Assembly: GCF_003984625.1 (NCBI RefSeq)
Contig: NZ_RWKH01000001.1
Location: 372,001 to 436,000, forward strand
Source of the DNA: Variovorax sp. DXTD-1
GTDB taxonomy: Bacteria > Pseudomonadota > Gammaproteobacteria > Burkholderiales > Burkholderiaceae_C
Direction of reading: 5' to 3'
Length of the DNA: 64,000 nt
The notes under the pieces are model-generated. The model saw nothing but the letters and a program-made list of their open reading frames with translations. It was not told the origin of the DNA and searched no databases. A program made the translations under genes and the position numbers. Shown one piece after another: positions 40,528-51,001 of the stretch (the first letter of the stretch is position 1; every line of letters starts with the position of its first letter).

Positions 40528-41223
40528 CTAACTGGAGAAGGACGAGGCGTCCGCCGCTCTCACGGCGGCGACGAATTGCCGGATTTTTTCGGCGTCCTTC
40601 AGGCCCTTGTTTCCCGGGCCGTCGAGTTCGACGCCCGAGCTCACATCAACGGACAGCGTCTTGCAGCGCGTCCGCAGGATGCGAATGCCATCGCTCACGT
40701 TTGCAGGTGTGAGCCCACCACTCAAGACGAGGTGAGCGTCGACGGCGGGTGGAAGAAGTGACCAATCGAATGCCTTGCCGCCACCGCCATAACCTTCGAC
40801 ATGGGCGTCGAGCAGGATGGCTTGGGCGTGGGAGTAATCGGAAGCGTATTTTACGAGGTCGAAGCCCGCTCCGGCAGCCCCCAGCGGAATACGCGCGGCG
40901 CGCATGTAGCGAAAGCGGCCCTGGCCGGCGGCTTCTTCGCATTGTTCCGGCGTTTCCTCGCCATGAAACTGCGCGATCGATCCTCTCACGCGCGCGAGGG
41001 ACGCTGCGACTTCAGGAGCAGCCTCGTTCACGAACAGCAGCACCGGCGTGACGAAAGGGGGGAGGCGCGAAGCCAGTTCCGCGGCGCGAGCGGCCGTTAC
41101 GGCGCGGGGGCTCTTGGGATAGAGCACGAAGCCGACCGCATCTGCGCCCGCGTCGACCGCGGCATCGACGTCGGCTTCACGCGTGAGGCCACAGATCTTG
41201 ATGCGGGTGCGAGGCGAGGTCAT
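40528..41223 (-). CDS. trpF: Phosphoribosylanthranilate isomerase
   Basis: The 231 aa TIM barrel isomerises phosphoribosylanthranilate in tryptophan synthesis. The catalytic Cys11 is in KICGLTREAD, the catalytic Asp in LLDAHVEGYGG, and LSGGLTPANV and SVDVSSGVE bind phosphate. It overlaps truA by four bases, giving the truA-trpF-trpB-trpA order common in betaproteobacteria. Confidence 0.96.
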   Translation of the reverse strand: MTSPRTRIKICGLTREADVDAAVDAGADAVGFVLYPKSPRAVTAARAAELASRLPPFVTPVLLFVNEAAPEVAASLARVRGSIAQFHGEETPEQCEEAAGQGRFRYMRAARIPLGAAGAGFDLVKYASDYSHAQAILLDAHVEGYGGGGKAFDWSLLPPAVDAHLVLSGGLTPANVSDGIRILRTRCKTLSVDVSSGVELDGPGNKGLKDAEKIRQFVAAVRAADASSFSS

Positions 41224-42032
41224 GGCGGCCCATCATAAGGAGCACCGCCGGCCTGCAGCGTGGCCTCGGCCGGCAGACCCCACTTGGCGTCGTACAAAGG
41301 CCCAAGAAAGTACAGCCCGTCGGCGGAGAAGGTGGGCGCCGCCACCTTGCGGCTGCGCGCCTCGAGCACTTCCGTAATCCATTCGGGCCGCTCGTCGCCG
41401 CGCCCGATGCGCACCAGGCAGCCCATCAGGTTGCGGATCATGTGGTGCAGGAAGGCATCGGCCTCGAACTCGAAGTGCCAGCGGCAGCGGTCGCCTGCGC
41501 CATGGCGCGTGATCTCGATGCGCCGCAGGTCCTTCACCGGCGAGCGCGCCTGGCAGGCCGAGGCGCGAAACGAGCTGAAGTCGTGCTTGCCCACCAGAAG
41601 AGCGGCGGCCGCGCGCATGGCGTCGCCGTCGAGCGGGTGCATCGACCAGCCGACCCGGCCCGAATCGAGACTGGGCCGCACGGGCGATTGCGAGAGCACG
41701 TAAAGGTAGCGGCGAGCCAGGGCGCTGGCGCGGCAATGGAACTCGTCGGGCACCGGGTGCGCCCATTGCACGGCAATGTCGTCGGGCAGGTAGCGGTTGG
41801 TGCCGCGCATCCAGGAGAAGGGTTCGCGCTCGACGTCGGTGTCGAAGTGCACCACCTGCATCAGCGCATGCACGCCGGCGTCGGTGCGGCCGGCGCACAG
41901 CGTGCCGATGGGCTGTGCGGCGAATTTGCCGAGCGCGGCTTCCAGCTTGTCCTGAACCGTGCGGCCCGAGCGCTGGCTTTGCCAGCCCTCGTACGCCTGG
42001 CCGTTGTAGCGGATGCCTAGCGCCAGCCTCAC
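41220..42032 (-). CDS. truA: tRNA pseudouridine synthase A (sites 38-40)
   Basis: The 270 aa enzyme modifies the anticodon stem-loop of tRNAs. The catalytic Asp51 is in CAGRTDAGVHA; IRYNGQAYEGWQSQ at the N-terminus and HHMIRNLMGCLV near 200 are family signatures. Its stop overlaps the trpF start (ATGA). The fimV-truA-trpF order is conserved. Confidence 0.96.
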   Translation of the reverse strand: MRLALGIRYNGQAYEGWQSQRSGRTVQDKLEAALGKFAAQPIGTLCAGRTDAGVHALMQVVHFDTDVEREPFSWMRGTNRYLPDDIAVQWAHPVPDEFHCRASALARRYLYVLSQSPVRPSLDSGRVGWSMHPLDGDAMRAAAALLVGKHDFSSFRASACQARSPVKDLRRIEITRHGAGDRCRWHFEFEADAFLHHMIRNLMGCLVRIGRGDERPEWITEVLEARSRKVAAPTFSADGLYFLGPLYDAKWGLPAEATLQAGGAPYDGPP

Positions 42033-42062
42033 AAATTCAGAAAACGGGGGAAAAGCAGCCGC

Positions 42063-44855
42063 TCAGCGCAGTTCTGCGAGCAGTTGCTTTGCCTGCGACT
42101 TGAGGTCGCCGGCGCTTTCGGCTTCGACTTCCTCGACCAGCGAGCGGGCGCCTTCGACGTCGCCGATGGCCTGCAGCTCGCGCGCCAGCGACAGCTTGAC
42201 CGCGTGGGGGCTGTCGTCGCCGTCGTCTTCGGACATGGCGGCGGCGGGTCGGCTCGGTTCGGCAGTGCCGGCCACTGGACGGGCGGGAAGGCCGGCCAGT
42301 GCGCTCATGTCGAACTCGATAAAACCCGAATCGGCGGGAAGATTGTTGCCGCTGCGCAGCGCCGCCGGACGGGTGTTGTCGTCGGTTTCGCTCAGCCCGG
42401 CAGGACGGGTGATCGGCGCCAGAGCGCCGGGCGCGGTGTCGAAGTCGTTTTCCAGGTCGACCGGCGCCGGTGCATGCGCATGGCCGTTGGACAGGGGCGC
42501 GGTTGCGGCGGGTGCGTAGGCGGTCTTCGGCAGGCTGGCGCTCACCGGAGCGGGGCTTGGTGCGAGTGCCGCGGGTTGGCTCAGGTCGAGGTCGAAGTCC
42601 AGCGGTGCGACCGATGGCACGAAGGCGGGCGCCGCGACAGCAGCAACGGGGGCGAGCGCCGGGGCGGGGGAAGCCGCAGCGGGTTTTGCGGCCGTGGCAA
42701 GCGCGCCTGCAAAGGCGGCGCTTTCGGCTTGGCTCACGCCGCCCCGGGCTGTGCCCGATTCGTACAGCGGATTGCCCGGATCGAGATCCTTGCCCATTTC
42801 GACCACGCGGTTCCAGTCGGAACCGGTGCCGTTGGTGAGCTTGTGCACTTCGGTCGCCAGGCCTTCATAGGCCCGGACGTCGCGGCGCTTGGCGTGGATT
42901 TCGAGCAGCTTGAGGTGAATGGCCGTGCGGTCCGGATTCACGCGCAGGGCTTCGCGGAGGATTTCCTCGGCCTGCAGGTCGCGGCCATAGGCAAGGTACA
43001 CGTCGGCTTCGGCCACGGGGTCGACATCGCCTGCGTCGAGCTGGCTCGGCGAGTACGACAGCGACGAGACGGTGGAATCGCCGCGGTGCTTGGTGTCGAC
43101 CGATTCTCCGCCGCTGGCGCCGAAGAACGAGTCTTTCGGGATGCGGCTTTCGAGGAACACGCTTTCGCTCATTTCCTCGCGCCGGCGGCCCAGCACGCGG
43201 TAGAGCAGGAAGCCGATCAGCAGTGCGATCAGTGCCGCACCGGCCAGCATCAGCGGGTTGTCCATCAATTCGTCGAAGAAGCTGCGTTCGACGGGAGGAG
43301 GCGGGGGGGCTGCCTTGACCACCGGCTTGGGTGCCGGCGCCGGAGCTGCGGCACTCGCTGCCGCCGCAGGTGCGCCCGGCATCGTTTCGGCCGATGCCGC
43401 AGCGTCGGGTGCAACGGCGGCGGGAGCGGTTGCCGGCGTTACCGCTGCGGGTGCAGGAGCTTCTGTCGGTGCCGACGCGCTGGGCGCCGCGGCAGGCGTT
43501 GCGGCTGGTGCAACAGGCACGGCAGGAGCCACAGGTGCCGTCGCCGTGGCAGGCGCAGCCGGTGCAGGGCTGGCCGCCGTCGGCGAAACCGTGGCCGCCA
43601 CGCCTGGGTTGGGGACCGGAATGCCAGGAGCAGCCGGCGCGGGTGCCGAGCCTGCTGCGGAACCGGTGGCCGCCTTGAGCTTGGCCAGTTCGTTGATGTT
43701 CTTGGAAAGCTCCGCAACGCGGTTGTTGCTTTCCTGAGCCTGGCGGGTTTGGGCAACCTTCTCGTCGGCGGCGCGAGCGGCCGCGCTGCCTTGCGAGATC
43801 GTCAGCTTGTCGGGTGCGCTTGCCGTGGCGTTGCGATCTTCGACATTGGCTTGCACCTTGCCGGAGGCGTTGCGGCCGGCGGCGGCCACATTCGCGGTGG
43901 GCGCGTTCTCGGCCAGGCGCTGGCGGTAGGCACCGAAGTCGCGGCTTTGCGCGGTCACGGTGCGCCGTGCTTCCGCGGGCGGAATGGCGCCGGCTTCGGC
44001 GGCGCCCGGCAAATCGAGCACTGCGCCGGCCTTCATGCGATTGACGTTGCCGCCAATGAACGCGTCGGGGTTGGCGAGCAAAAGCGCCACCAGCATCTGG
44101 TCGAGCGATACGTCGGCCGGCTTGTGGGCCCTGGCGATCTTGCTGGCGGTATCGCCGCGCTGCACCGTGACTTGTTCGCCGCCGCTTGCCGGGCGAGTTG
44201 GCGCGGCGGCGCTGGGAGCTTGCGGTGCCGCGGTTGCAGGCGCCGGAGCGGTTGCGGACGGAACCGTGACAGGAGCGACAGGGGGGCGTTCGCGGCGTGC
44301 ACGAGCGGCAGCCGAGCCCGAACGCTCCGCGGGAGGCGCGGTGACCTGTGGCGTGGAGGGCGAAATCGGCGCGCTTGGCGCTGCCTGGCGCGTGACCGGC
44401 GGGTCGAGCAGCACGGTGTAGTCGCGCACCATGCGGCCCGACGAGCCGTTGGCTTCGAGCAATAGGTCGATGAAGGGGTCGTTGAGCGGACGGGTGCCCG
44501 TCAGGCGCACCACGTACTGGCCGCCGGCCCGGCGCTGCAGCGTCGCCTTCACGTCGCTCAAGGCCGCGTTGTACGGGACGCCCGCGTTCTTGAAGGCGTC
44601 GGCGCTGGCAACGTTGATCTTCAGGCTGTCCGCTTCCGCGGCCGCCATCTCGGTGACGTCGATTTCAGCGCGAAGGGGCTCGCCCAGTGCCGATTGCACC
44701 TTCAGTTGGCCCAGTGCAAAAGCGCTCGCATCGGTGCTCGAAACGCCCAAGGCGACCGCCATGGCGGCACCGAGAACGGAAAGGCGGAGGCCTTTCAAAG
44801 GCAGGGAAGGGCGAGCGGCCGATGGGCGGGCCGCGGGCAACAGATGTCTTGTCAT
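42063..44855 (-). CDS. fimV: FimV-like pilus assembly/polar hub protein
   Basis: The 930 aa inner-membrane protein has a signal peptide (ending about residue 46), a FimV N-terminal domain (LGQLKVQSALGEPLRAEIDV), and a LysM peptidoglycan-binding domain at about 228-278. A very Ala/Pro-rich linker and one membrane helix (535-556) follow. The cytosolic part has TPR-like repeats and the FimV C-terminal motif AIGDVEGARSLVEEV. In Pseudomonas, FimV organises type IV pili and polar signalling. The extreme Ala/Pro content makes its reverse-strand ORFs spurious. Confidence 0.92.
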   Translation of the reverse strand: MTRHLLPAARPSAARPSLPLKGLRLSVLGAAMAVALGVSSTDASAFALGQLKVQSALGEPLRAEIDVTEMAAAEADSLKINVASADAFKNAGVPYNAALSDVKATLQRRAGGQYVVRLTGTRPLNDPFIDLLLEANGSSGRMVRDYTVLLDPPVTRQAAPSAPISPSTPQVTAPPAERSGSAAARARRERPPVAPVTVPSATAPAPATAAPQAPSAAAPTRPASGGEQVTVQRGDTASKIARAHKPADVSLDQMLVALLLANPDAFIGGNVNRMKAGAVLDLPGAAEAGAIPPAEARRTVTAQSRDFGAYRQRLAENAPTANVAAAGRNASGKVQANVEDRNATASAPDKLTISQGSAAARAADEKVAQTRQAQESNNRVAELSKNINELAKLKAATGSAAGSAPAPAAPGIPVPNPGVAATVSPTAASPAPAAPATATAPVAPAVPVAPAATPAAAPSASAPTEAPAPAAVTPATAPAAVAPDAAASAETMPGAPAAAASAAAPAPAPKPVVKAAPPPPPVERSFFDELMDNPLMLAGAALIALLIGFLLYRVLGRRREEMSESVFLESRIPKDSFFGASGGESVDTKHRGDSTVSSLSYSPSQLDAGDVDPVAEADVYLAYGRDLQAEEILREALRVNPDRTAIHLKLLEIHAKRRDVRAYEGLATEVHKLTNGTGSDWNRVVEMGKDLDPGNPLYESGTARGGVSQAESAAFAGALATAAKPAAASPAPALAPVAAVAAPAFVPSVAPLDFDLDLSQPAALAPSPAPVSASLPKTAYAPAATAPLSNGHAHAPAPVDLENDFDTAPGALAPITRPAGLSETDDNTRPAALRSGNNLPADSGFIEFDMSALAGLPARPVAGTAEPSRPAAAMSEDDGDDSPHAVKLSLARELQAIGDVEGARSLVEEVEAESAGDLKSQAKQLLAELR

Positions 44856-45023
44856 GCTGATAGGGGGCGGCTCAGGCCCAGAAATTGTAAGAGGACGTTA
44901 GCACCAACACCGGGTACTGACAAGGCGCTGCGCCTGTTCTACCCAGTACGCGCATACTTACGCACACATCTTCCGTTGCTGTTAAGCAACATTTCGGGCT
45001 TGCGGTGAGCCGGCGCGCCCCCA

Positions 45024-46166
45024 TCAAGCCTCGAGCAAGATGCGCAGCATGCGGCGCAGCGGTTCGGCCGCACCCCACAGCAACTGGTCGCCGATGGTGA
45101 AAGCGCCGACGTATTCAGGGCCCATGGCAAGCTTGCGAATGCGACCCACCGGGATGTCCATGGTGCCCGTGACGGCCACCGGCGTCAGTTCCTTGAGGCT
45201 GGCTTCGCGGGTGTTCGGCACCACCTTGGCCCACGGGTTGTCGGCGGCGATCATGGCCTCGATGTCTGCCAGCGGCACGTCCTTCTTGAGCTTGAAGGTC
45301 AATGCCTGGCTGTGGCAGCGCATCGCGCCGATGCGCACGCAGAAGCCGTCGACCGGCACTGCGGCGGTACCGAAGCCCGCGCCCTGGCCGAGAATCTTGT
45401 TGGTTTCCGCGCCGGCCTTCCATTCTTCCTTGGAGGTGCCGTCGCCCAGGTCCTTGTCGATCCAGGGAATCAGCGAGCCGCCGAGCGGCGCGCCGAAGTT
45501 GGCTGTTTCGGCCGCGCTGAGGTTCTGCTGCTTGTGCAGCACCTTGCGGTCGATTTCGAGAATGGCCGACTTCGGGTCGTCCAGCAGGGCACGCACTTCG
45601 GCGTTCAGGGTGCCGAACTGCGTCAGCAGCTCGCGCATGTGCTGCGCACCGCCGCCCGACGCAGCCTGGTAGGTCATGCTGGTCATCCACTCGACCAGAC
45701 CGGCCTTGTAGAGGGCGCCCACGCCCATGAGCATGCAGCTCACGGTGCAGTTGCCGCCGATCCAGTTCTTGCCGCCGTTGGCGAGCGCGTTCTGAATGAC
45801 CGGCAGGTTGACGGGGTCGAGCACGATGACCGCGTCGTTGTTCATGCGCAGCGTGGAAGCGGCGTCGATCCAGTGGCCGCTCCAGCCCGCGGCGCGCAGC
45901 TTGGGAAACACCTCGCTGGTGTAGTCGCCGCCCTGGCAGGTGATGATGATGTCGCACTTCTTCAGTGCGTCGATGTCGTTCGCATCCTTCAGCGCGGTCT
46001 CGTTCCTGGCCATGGCCGGAGCCTTGCCGCCGGCGTTGGAAGTCGAGAAGAACAGCGGCTCGATGAGCCCGAAGTCGCCTTCCGCCTGCATGCGGTCCAT
46101 CAGGACCGAGCCGACCATGCCGCGCCAGCCTACAAGGCCGACCAGAGGTTGAGATGCGTTCGCCAT
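45024..46166 (-). CDS. asd: Aspartate-semialdehyde dehydrogenase
   Basis: The 380 aa enzyme reduces aspartyl phosphate toward lysine, threonine, methionine and diaminopimelate. [19 protein letters not shown] binds NADP, the nucleophile Cys is in [10 protein letters not shown], and the catalytic His is in [10 protein letters not shown]. Length and insertion pattern match the Gram-negative class. It lies between leuB and fimV; the 168 bp before fimV may hold the fimV promoter. Confidence 0.96.
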   Translation of the reverse strand: MANASQPLVGLVGWRGMVGSVLMDRMQAEGDFGLIEPLFFSTSNAGGKAPAMARNETALKDANDIDALKKCDIIITCQGGDYTSEVFPKLRAAGWSGHWIDAASTLRMNNDAVIVLDPVNLPVIQNALANGGKNWIGGNCTVSCMLMGVGALYKAGLVEWMTSMTYQAASGGGAQHMRELLTQFGTLNAEVRALLDDPKSAILEIDRKVLHKQQNLSAAETANFGAPLGGSLIPWIDKDLGDGTSKEEWKAGAETNKILGQGAGFGTAAVPVDGFCVRIGAMRCHSQALTFKLKKDVPLADIEAMIAADNPWAKVVPNTREASLKELTPVAVTGTMDIPVGRIRKLAMGPEYVGAFTIGDQLLWGAAEPLRRMLRILLEA

Positions 46167-46255
46167 TTCAGTTTGCCCTTGTGAAAAAGAAAGAAATTGT
46201 CTTTTTTGCCCCCGACTCGTCGAGCCGGGGAGGGGCGTGACGAAGCGGGCTGCGG

Positions 46256-47344
46256 TTAGCCGGTAATCGTCTTTTTGGTGATTGCTGCAACAACCGCGTC
46301 GCCCATCTCACGGGTGCCGACGCGCTTCGTACCTTCTGACCAGATGTCACCCGTGCGCAGCCCGGAGGCGAGCACATGCTTGACCGCCGACTCGATACGG
46401 TCGGCAGCTTCGGCTTGGTTGAGTGAAAAGCGGAGCATCATGGCAGCGGACAGTATTGTAGCCAAAGGATTGGCGACCCCTTTGCCGGCAATGTCGGGGG
46501 CACTGCCGTGGCTGGGCTCATACAGGCCCTGGTTGCTCGAATTGAGCGAGGCCGAGGGCAGCATGCCGATGGAGCCGGTGAGCATGGCGGCCTCGTCCGA
46601 GAGGATGTCGCCGAACATGTTGCCGGTGACGATCACGTCGAATTTCTTGGGCGCCTTCACCAGCTGCATGGCCGCGTTGTCGACGTACATGTGGTCGAGT
46701 TCGATGTCCGGATAGTCCTTGTGCACCTCGGTCACCACGTCCTTCCAGAACTGGAAGGTCTCGAGCACGTTGGCCTTGTCGACACTGGTCACGCGCTTGT
46801 TGCGCTTGCGTGCCGCCTCGAAGGCCACGCGGGCAATGCGCTCGACCTCGGGGCGCGAATAGCGCATCGTGTCGAACGCTTCTTCGGCGCCCGGAAAGTG
46901 CCCGTCCGCAGCGGTGCGGCGGCCGCGCGGCTGGCCGAAGTAGATGTCTCCGGTCAGCTCGCGAATGATGAGGATGTCCAGGCCCGCGATGAGCTCGGGC
47001 TTCAGGCTCGATGCATCCACCAACTGCTCGTAGCAGATGGCCGGGCGGAAATTGGCGAACAGACCGAGGTTCTTGCGCAGGCCGAGAATCGCCTGCTCGG
47101 GACGCAGCGGGCGGTCGAGCTTGTCGTATTTCCAGTCGCCGACGGCGCCGAACAGCACCGCATCCGCTTCCTTCGCGAGCTTGAGCGTCGATTCGGGGAG
47201 CGGATGGCCATGCGCCTCGTAGGCCGCGCCGCCGACCAGCGCAGTTTCCATTTCGAACGAGAGGTCGAGCGCGTCGAGCACGCGGATGGCCTCGGCCACG
47301 ATTTCGGTGCCGATGCCGTCACCCGGGAGAACTGCGATTTTCAT
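46256..47344 (-). CDS. leuB: 3-isopropylmalate dehydrogenase
   Basis: The 362 aa enzyme oxidatively decarboxylates 3-isopropylmalate. It begins [15 protein letters not shown], has [16 protein letters not shown] at about 135-150, and the NAD-site motif [18 protein letters not shown]. It is the third gene of the leuC-leuD-leuB set, 37 bp after leuD. Confidence 0.97.
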   Translation of the reverse strand: MKIAVLPGDGIGTEIVAEAIRVLDALDLSFEMETALVGGAAYEAHGHPLPESTLKLAKEADAVLFGAVGDWKYDKLDRPLRPEQAILGLRKNLGLFANFRPAICYEQLVDASSLKPELIAGLDILIIRELTGDIYFGQPRGRRTAADGHFPGAEEAFDTMRYSRPEVERIARVAFEAARKRNKRVTSVDKANVLETFQFWKDVVTEVHKDYPDIELDHMYVDNAAMQLVKAPKKFDVIVTGNMFGDILSDEAAMLTGSIGMLPSASLNSSNQGLYEPSHGSAPDIAGKGVANPLATILSAAMMLRFSLNQAEAADRIESAVKHVLASGLRTGDIWSEGTKRVGTREMGDAVVAAITKKTITG

Positions 47345-47381
47345 AAGTTGGTCTGAGGTTTGATATTGGAGATGCGAAGCT

Positions 47382-48032
47382 TCAGGCGATCATCGTGTGC
47401 GCGAGCCAGGGCTTCTGCGCCAGCCGCTCGGCCTCGAAGGCCTTGATCTTGTCCTTGTGGCGCAGCGTCAGGCCGATGTCGTCCAGCCCGTTGATGAGGC
47501 AGTACTTGCGGAAGGCCTGCACGTCGAACGCGAACTCGCCGCCGTCGGGCTTCACGACCACCTGGCGCTCCAGGTCGATGGTCAGCGAGTAGCCGGGGAA
47601 GGCAAGGGTCTCGTCGAACAGCTGCGCCACCTGTGCTTCGGGCAGCACGATCGGCAGCAGGCCGTTCTTGAAGCTGTTGTTGAAGAAGATGTCGGCATAG
47701 CTCGGCGCAATGATCGCGCGAAAGCCGTACTGGTCGAGCGCCCACGGCGCATGTTCGCGCGACGAACCGCAGCCGAAGTTCTTGCGCGCCAAAAGGATCG
47801 ATGCGCCCGCGTAGCGCGGCTGGTTCAGCACGAAGTCGGGGTTCGGCTTGCGGCTGGCCGGGTCCTGGCCCGGAAAGCCCGCGTCCAGATAGCGCCACTC
47901 GTCGAACAGGTTCTGGCCGAAGCCGGTGCGCTTGATCGACTTGAGGAACTGCTTCGGAATGATGGCGTCGGTGTCGACGTTCTCGCGGTCCATGGGGGCG
48001 ACAAGGCCCTTGTGCACGGTGAATTTCTGCAT
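47382..48032 (-). CDS. leuD: 3-isopropylmalate dehydratase small subunit
   Basis: The 216 aa swivel domain pairs with LeuC to isomerise 2- to 3-isopropylmalate. [14 protein letters not shown] near residue 20 and [13 protein letters not shown] near 90 are typical substrate-recognition segments. It begins 18 bp after leuC. Confidence 0.97.
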   Translation of the reverse strand: MQKFTVHKGLVAPMDRENVDTDAIIPKQFLKSIKRTGFGQNLFDEWRYLDAGFPGQDPASRKPNPDFVLNQPRYAGASILLARKNFGCGSSREHAPWALDQYGFRAIIAPSYADIFFNNSFKNGLLPIVLPEAQVAQLFDETLAFPGYSLTIDLERQVVVKPDGGEFAFDVQAFRKYCLINGLDDIGLTLRHKDKIKAFEAERLAQKPWLAHTMIA

Positions 48033-48050
48033 GTGAATCTCTCTTCTTGT

Positions 48051-49472
48051 TCAGGCGAAGGTGCGCACGTCGACGAAGTGGCCGTGCACCGCAGCGGCGG
48101 CGGCCATGGCCGGGCTCACCAGGTGGGTGCGGCCACCGGCGCCCTGGCGGCCTTCGAAGTTGCGGTTGCTGGTCGATGCGCAGCGCTCGCCGGGTTCCAG
48201 GCGATCGGCATTCATGGCCAGGCACATCGAACAGCCGGGCTCGCGCCATTCGAAGCCCGCAGCCTTGAAGATCACGTCGAGGCCTTCGCGTTCGGCCTGT
48301 TCCTTCACCACGCCGGAGCCCGGAACCACGATGGCGAGCTTCACGTTTTTCGCAACCTTCTGCCCGAGCTTCTTCACCACGGCCGCGGCTTCGCGCATGT
48401 CCTCGATGCGGCTGTTGGTGCACGAGCCGATGAACACCTTGTCGATGAAAATGTCGTTCATCGCCTTGTTGGGCTCCAGGCCCATGTAGACCAGTGCGCG
48501 CTCGATGGCGCCGCGCTTGCTGGCGTCCTTTTCCTTGTCGGGATCGGGCACGCGGCCGTTGATGTCGACCACCATTTCGGGCGACGTGCCCCAGGTCACC
48601 TGCGGCTGGATCTGCGTTGCATCGAGTTCGACCACGGCGTCGAACTTCGCATCGGGGTCGGACTGCAGCGTGCGCCAGTAGGCCACGGCCTGGTCCCATT
48701 CCACGCCGGAGGGGGCAAGCGGGCGACCCTTGATGTAGCTGATGGTCTTTTCGTCGACCGCGACGAGCCCCGCGCGCGCGCCGGCCTCAATGGCCATGTT
48801 GCAAACCGTCATGCGGCCTTCCATGCTCAGATCGCGAATCGCAGAGCCCGCGAATTCGATCGTGTAGCCCGTGCCGCCGGCAGTGCCGATCTTGCCGATG
48901 ATCGCAAGCACGATGTCCTTGGCCGTGCAGCCGAACGGCAGCTTGCCTTCGACCTTCACCAGCATGTTCTTCGCCTTCTTGCCAAGCAGCGTCTGCGTGG
49001 CCATCACGTGCTCCACCTCGCTGGTGCCGATGCCGTGCGCCAGCGCGCCGAACGCGCCGTGCGTCGAGGTGTGCGAGTCGCCGCAGACCACGGTCATGCC
49101 GGGCAGCGTGGCGCCCGATTCGGGGCCGATCACATGCACGATGCCCTGGCGCTTGCTCAGGAACGGAAAGAACGCCGCGGCGCCGAATTCCGCGATGTTC
49201 TTGTCGAGCGTGGTGACCTGTTCCTTGCTGGTCGGGTCGGCAATGCCTTCGTAGCCGCGCTCCCAGCCTGTGGTGGGCGTGTTGTGGTCGGCCGTGGCCA
49301 CCACCGAGCTGATGCGCCACAGCTTGCGGCCGGCCTCCCGCAGCCCCTCGAAGGCCTGCGGGCTGGTGACTTCGTGCACCAGGTGGCGGTCGATGTAGAG
49401 GATGGCGGTGCCGTCTTCCTCGGTGTGGACGACGTGTTCGTCCCAGATCTTGTCGTAGAGCGTGCGTGCCAT
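48051..49472 (-). CDS. leuC: 3-isopropylmalate dehydratase large subunit
   Basis: The 473 aa subunit holds the catalytic [4Fe-4S] cluster. The three ligand cysteines are in [10 protein letters not shown] and [24 protein letters not shown] near 130 is the active-site histidine segment. A LysR-type regulator lies 43 bp upstream in the same direction and may control it. Confidence 0.97.
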   Translation of the reverse strand: MARTLYDKIWDEHVVHTEEDGTAILYIDRHLVHEVTSPQAFEGLREAGRKLWRISSVVATADHNTPTTGWERGYEGIADPTSKEQVTTLDKNIAEFGAAAFFPFLSKRQGIVHVIGPESGATLPGMTVVCGDSHTSTHGAFGALAHGIGTSEVEHVMATQTLLGKKAKNMLVKVEGKLPFGCTAKDIVLAIIGKIGTAGGTGYTIEFAGSAIRDLSMEGRMTVCNMAIEAGARAGLVAVDEKTISYIKGRPLAPSGVEWDQAVAYWRTLQSDPDAKFDAVVELDATQIQPQVTWGTSPEMVVDINGRVPDPDKEKDASKRGAIERALVYMGLEPNKAMNDIFIDKVFIGSCTNSRIEDMREAAAVVKKLGQKVAKNVKLAIVVPGSGVVKEQAEREGLDVIFKAAGFEWREPGCSMCLAMNADRLEPGERCASTSNRNFEGRQGAGGRTHLVSPAMAAAAAVHGHFVDVRTFA

Positions 49473-49515
49473 GTCGTTCTCTTGTCTTTCGTGGGGAAGT
49501 GAATTGTCTTGTTTT

Positions 49516-50469
49516 CTATGCGGTGATCGGCTCGGCCAGATCGTGGGCGGCGGCCGGCGTGTGCAAGTGGTTGACCAGCGTGCGCGCGGCCACCGGCAGG
49601 GTCGAGAAGTCGCGTGCTACCAGCCGGATTTCGCGGTTCGACCAGGCGTCGTTCAGCGCCACGCTGCACAGGCGGCTGCCGATGCCCGCCTGCAGCAGCT
49701 CGAACGCACGCTCCGGCATCACGCCGATGCCCAGGCCGTTGTCGATCATGCGGCACATGGCGTCGAGCCCGGTCACGTGGATGCGCAGCTTGACGTTGCG
49801 GCCCGCTTCAACCGCGGCCTGGTGCATGGCCACGTAGATCGAGCTGTTGGTGTGCAGGCCCACATGGTCGAAATCGAGCGAAGCCGTGAAATCGATCGAA
49901 CCTTGGGTTGCAAGCGGATGCCCGGCGGGCACGATCAGCACGAGCCGGTCGTGGCGGTAGGGCAGCGTCTGCAATTCGTTCGTGCCGTCTGGAATGTGGC
50001 AAATACCGAGGTCGGCGGCGCCTTCCTGCACCGCGCGCACCACTTCGTTGCTCAGGTGCTCTTCCAGGTCGATCTTGATCGCGTCGTGCTCGCGCGTGAA
50101 GGCACCGAGGTCTTCAGGAAGAAACTGCACGATGGCCGAGATGTTGGCGTGCACCCGCACATGCCCGCGCACGCCCTCGGCGTATTCGCTGAGTTCGCCC
50201 TGCATCTTCTCGAGGCTGTAGAGCACCGAGCGCGCGTGGTGCAACAGGCTTTCGCCCGCGGGCGAAAGATCGACGCCGCGCGCGTGGCGGTAGAGAAGGG
50301 TGGTGCCCAGAGTGGCTTCAAGGTCGGACAGCCGCTTGCTGATGGCCGAGGCGGCAATGAATTCGCGTTCCGCGGCCCGCCCGATGCTGCCCAATTCGCA
50401 CACGGCCACGAACAACTGCAGCGACGTGAGGTCGATGCGCCGGGCGAAGTTGCGTTCTGAAGTGCTCAT
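49516..50469 (-). CDS. LysR-type transcriptional regulator
   Basis: The 317 aa protein has an N-terminal winged helix ([25 protein letters not shown] to [14 protein letters not shown], about 12-70) and a periplasmic-binding-like effector domain. Same-strand position just before leuCDB suggests local control of leucine synthesis, but the ligand is unknown. [11 protein letters not shown] at 50469 was chosen as start because it places the helix-turn-helix at the normal distance. The 245 bp to the entericidin gene hold that gene's terminator. Confidence 0.9.
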   Translation of the reverse strand: MSTSERNFARRIDLTSLQLFVAVCELGSIGRAAEREFIAASAISKRLSDLEATLGTTLLYRHARGVDLSPAGESLLHHARSVLYSLEKMQGELSEYAEGVRGHVRVHANISAIVQFLPEDLGAFTREHDAIKIDLEEHLSNEVVRAVQEGAADLGICHIPDGTNELQTLPYRHDRLVLIVPAGHPLATQGSIDFTASLDFDHVGLHTNSSIYVAMHQAAVEAGRNVKLRIHVTGLDAMCRMIDNGLGIGVMPERAFELLQAGIGSRLCSVALNDAWSNREIRLVARDFSTLPVAARTLVNHLHTPAAAHDLAEPITA

Positions 50470-50621
50470 GGGGTACTGGACATCGCGTCTGGCGATGAGT
50501 TCGCCATTTTCTCTGGGTTTTGACCAACTTGCCATCGTCATCTGCGATGGGTTCGTTGCCCTGAGGCGAGGAGCTCCGGCCTGCAGCCCTTGGTGCGGTG
50601 AATTTCCCCACTGCACATGGC

Positions 50622-50663
50622 AAAACGCCCCGCTCCTCGCTTGCGGGCGAGGGAGCAGGGCGT
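50622..50663 (-). terminator. Intrinsic terminator for the entericidin-like gene
   Basis: On the minus strand ACGCCC-TGCTCC-CTCGC pairs with GCGAG-GAGC-GGGGCGT around a 7 nt loop, followed by TTTT (complement of 50622-50625). It lies about 50 bp after the lipoprotein stop. Confidence 0.7.
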
Positions 50664-50714
50664 GCGTCAGCGCGCGGTACGCAGGTCTCGAAAGACCCGG
50701 GGGTCGGTGCCTAC

Positions 50715-50855
50715 TTACTGGCGCTTCTTGGCGGCGTCTTCAACTTTTTCGCCGCCCTTCTGAATGTCCTGGCCTGCGCCCCGGAAGGTGTTGCAGCCGG
50801 ACAGCGGAACGGCGAAAGCGAAGGTGACGGCAATCAGCGCGGCAATTTTCTTCAT
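50715..50855 (-). CDS. Entericidin A/B-family small lipoprotein
   Basis: This 46 aa protein, missed by length cut-offs, has a lysine-containing signal peptide, a lipobox LSGCN with the lipidated Cys at residue 21, and the family tail GAGQDIQKGGEKVEDAA. A strong AGGAGAT ribosome site precedes the ATG. Entericidins are membrane lipoproteins linked to stationary-phase lysis in E. coli; most relatives are uncharacterised. It has its own terminator, and the gltA terminator lies upstream, so it is an independent unit. Confidence 0.88.
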   Translation of the reverse strand: MKKIAALIAVTFAFAVPLSGCNTFRGAGQDIQKGGEKVEDAAKKRQ

Positions 50856-50953
50856 GACGGATCTCCTGAAGTCGTTGAAAAAGGCGGCCCGACCTCGGGC
50901 CTCCGATGCACAACGTACCGAGGCCGTGCTGCGAATCCTGTCAGCCAAGACGC

Positions 50954-50978
50954 AAAAAAGCTGCCCGAAGGCAGCTTT
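50954..50978 (-). terminator. Intrinsic terminator after gltA
   Basis: On the minus strand AAAGCTGCC (50978-50970) pairs with GGCAGCTTT (50965-50957) around a TTCG tetraloop; six U are encoded by 50954-50959. It ends the sdh-gltA transcript 24 bp after the gltA stop. Confidence 0.9.
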
Positions 50979-51001
50979 CCGCGGTGAGCGCCGGTGCGCC
51001 T

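Noticed and set aside
42084..44465. 793-codon open frame opposite fimV
   Set aside because: Cys/Arg/Gly-rich translation with no domain; it arises from the Ala/Pro-rich codons of fimV.
46190..46240. Terminator between asd and leuB
   Set aside because: A GC-rich imperfect inverted repeat follows a T run on the plus strand, but on the minus (transcribed) strand it is followed by A residues, so it has the wrong polarity.
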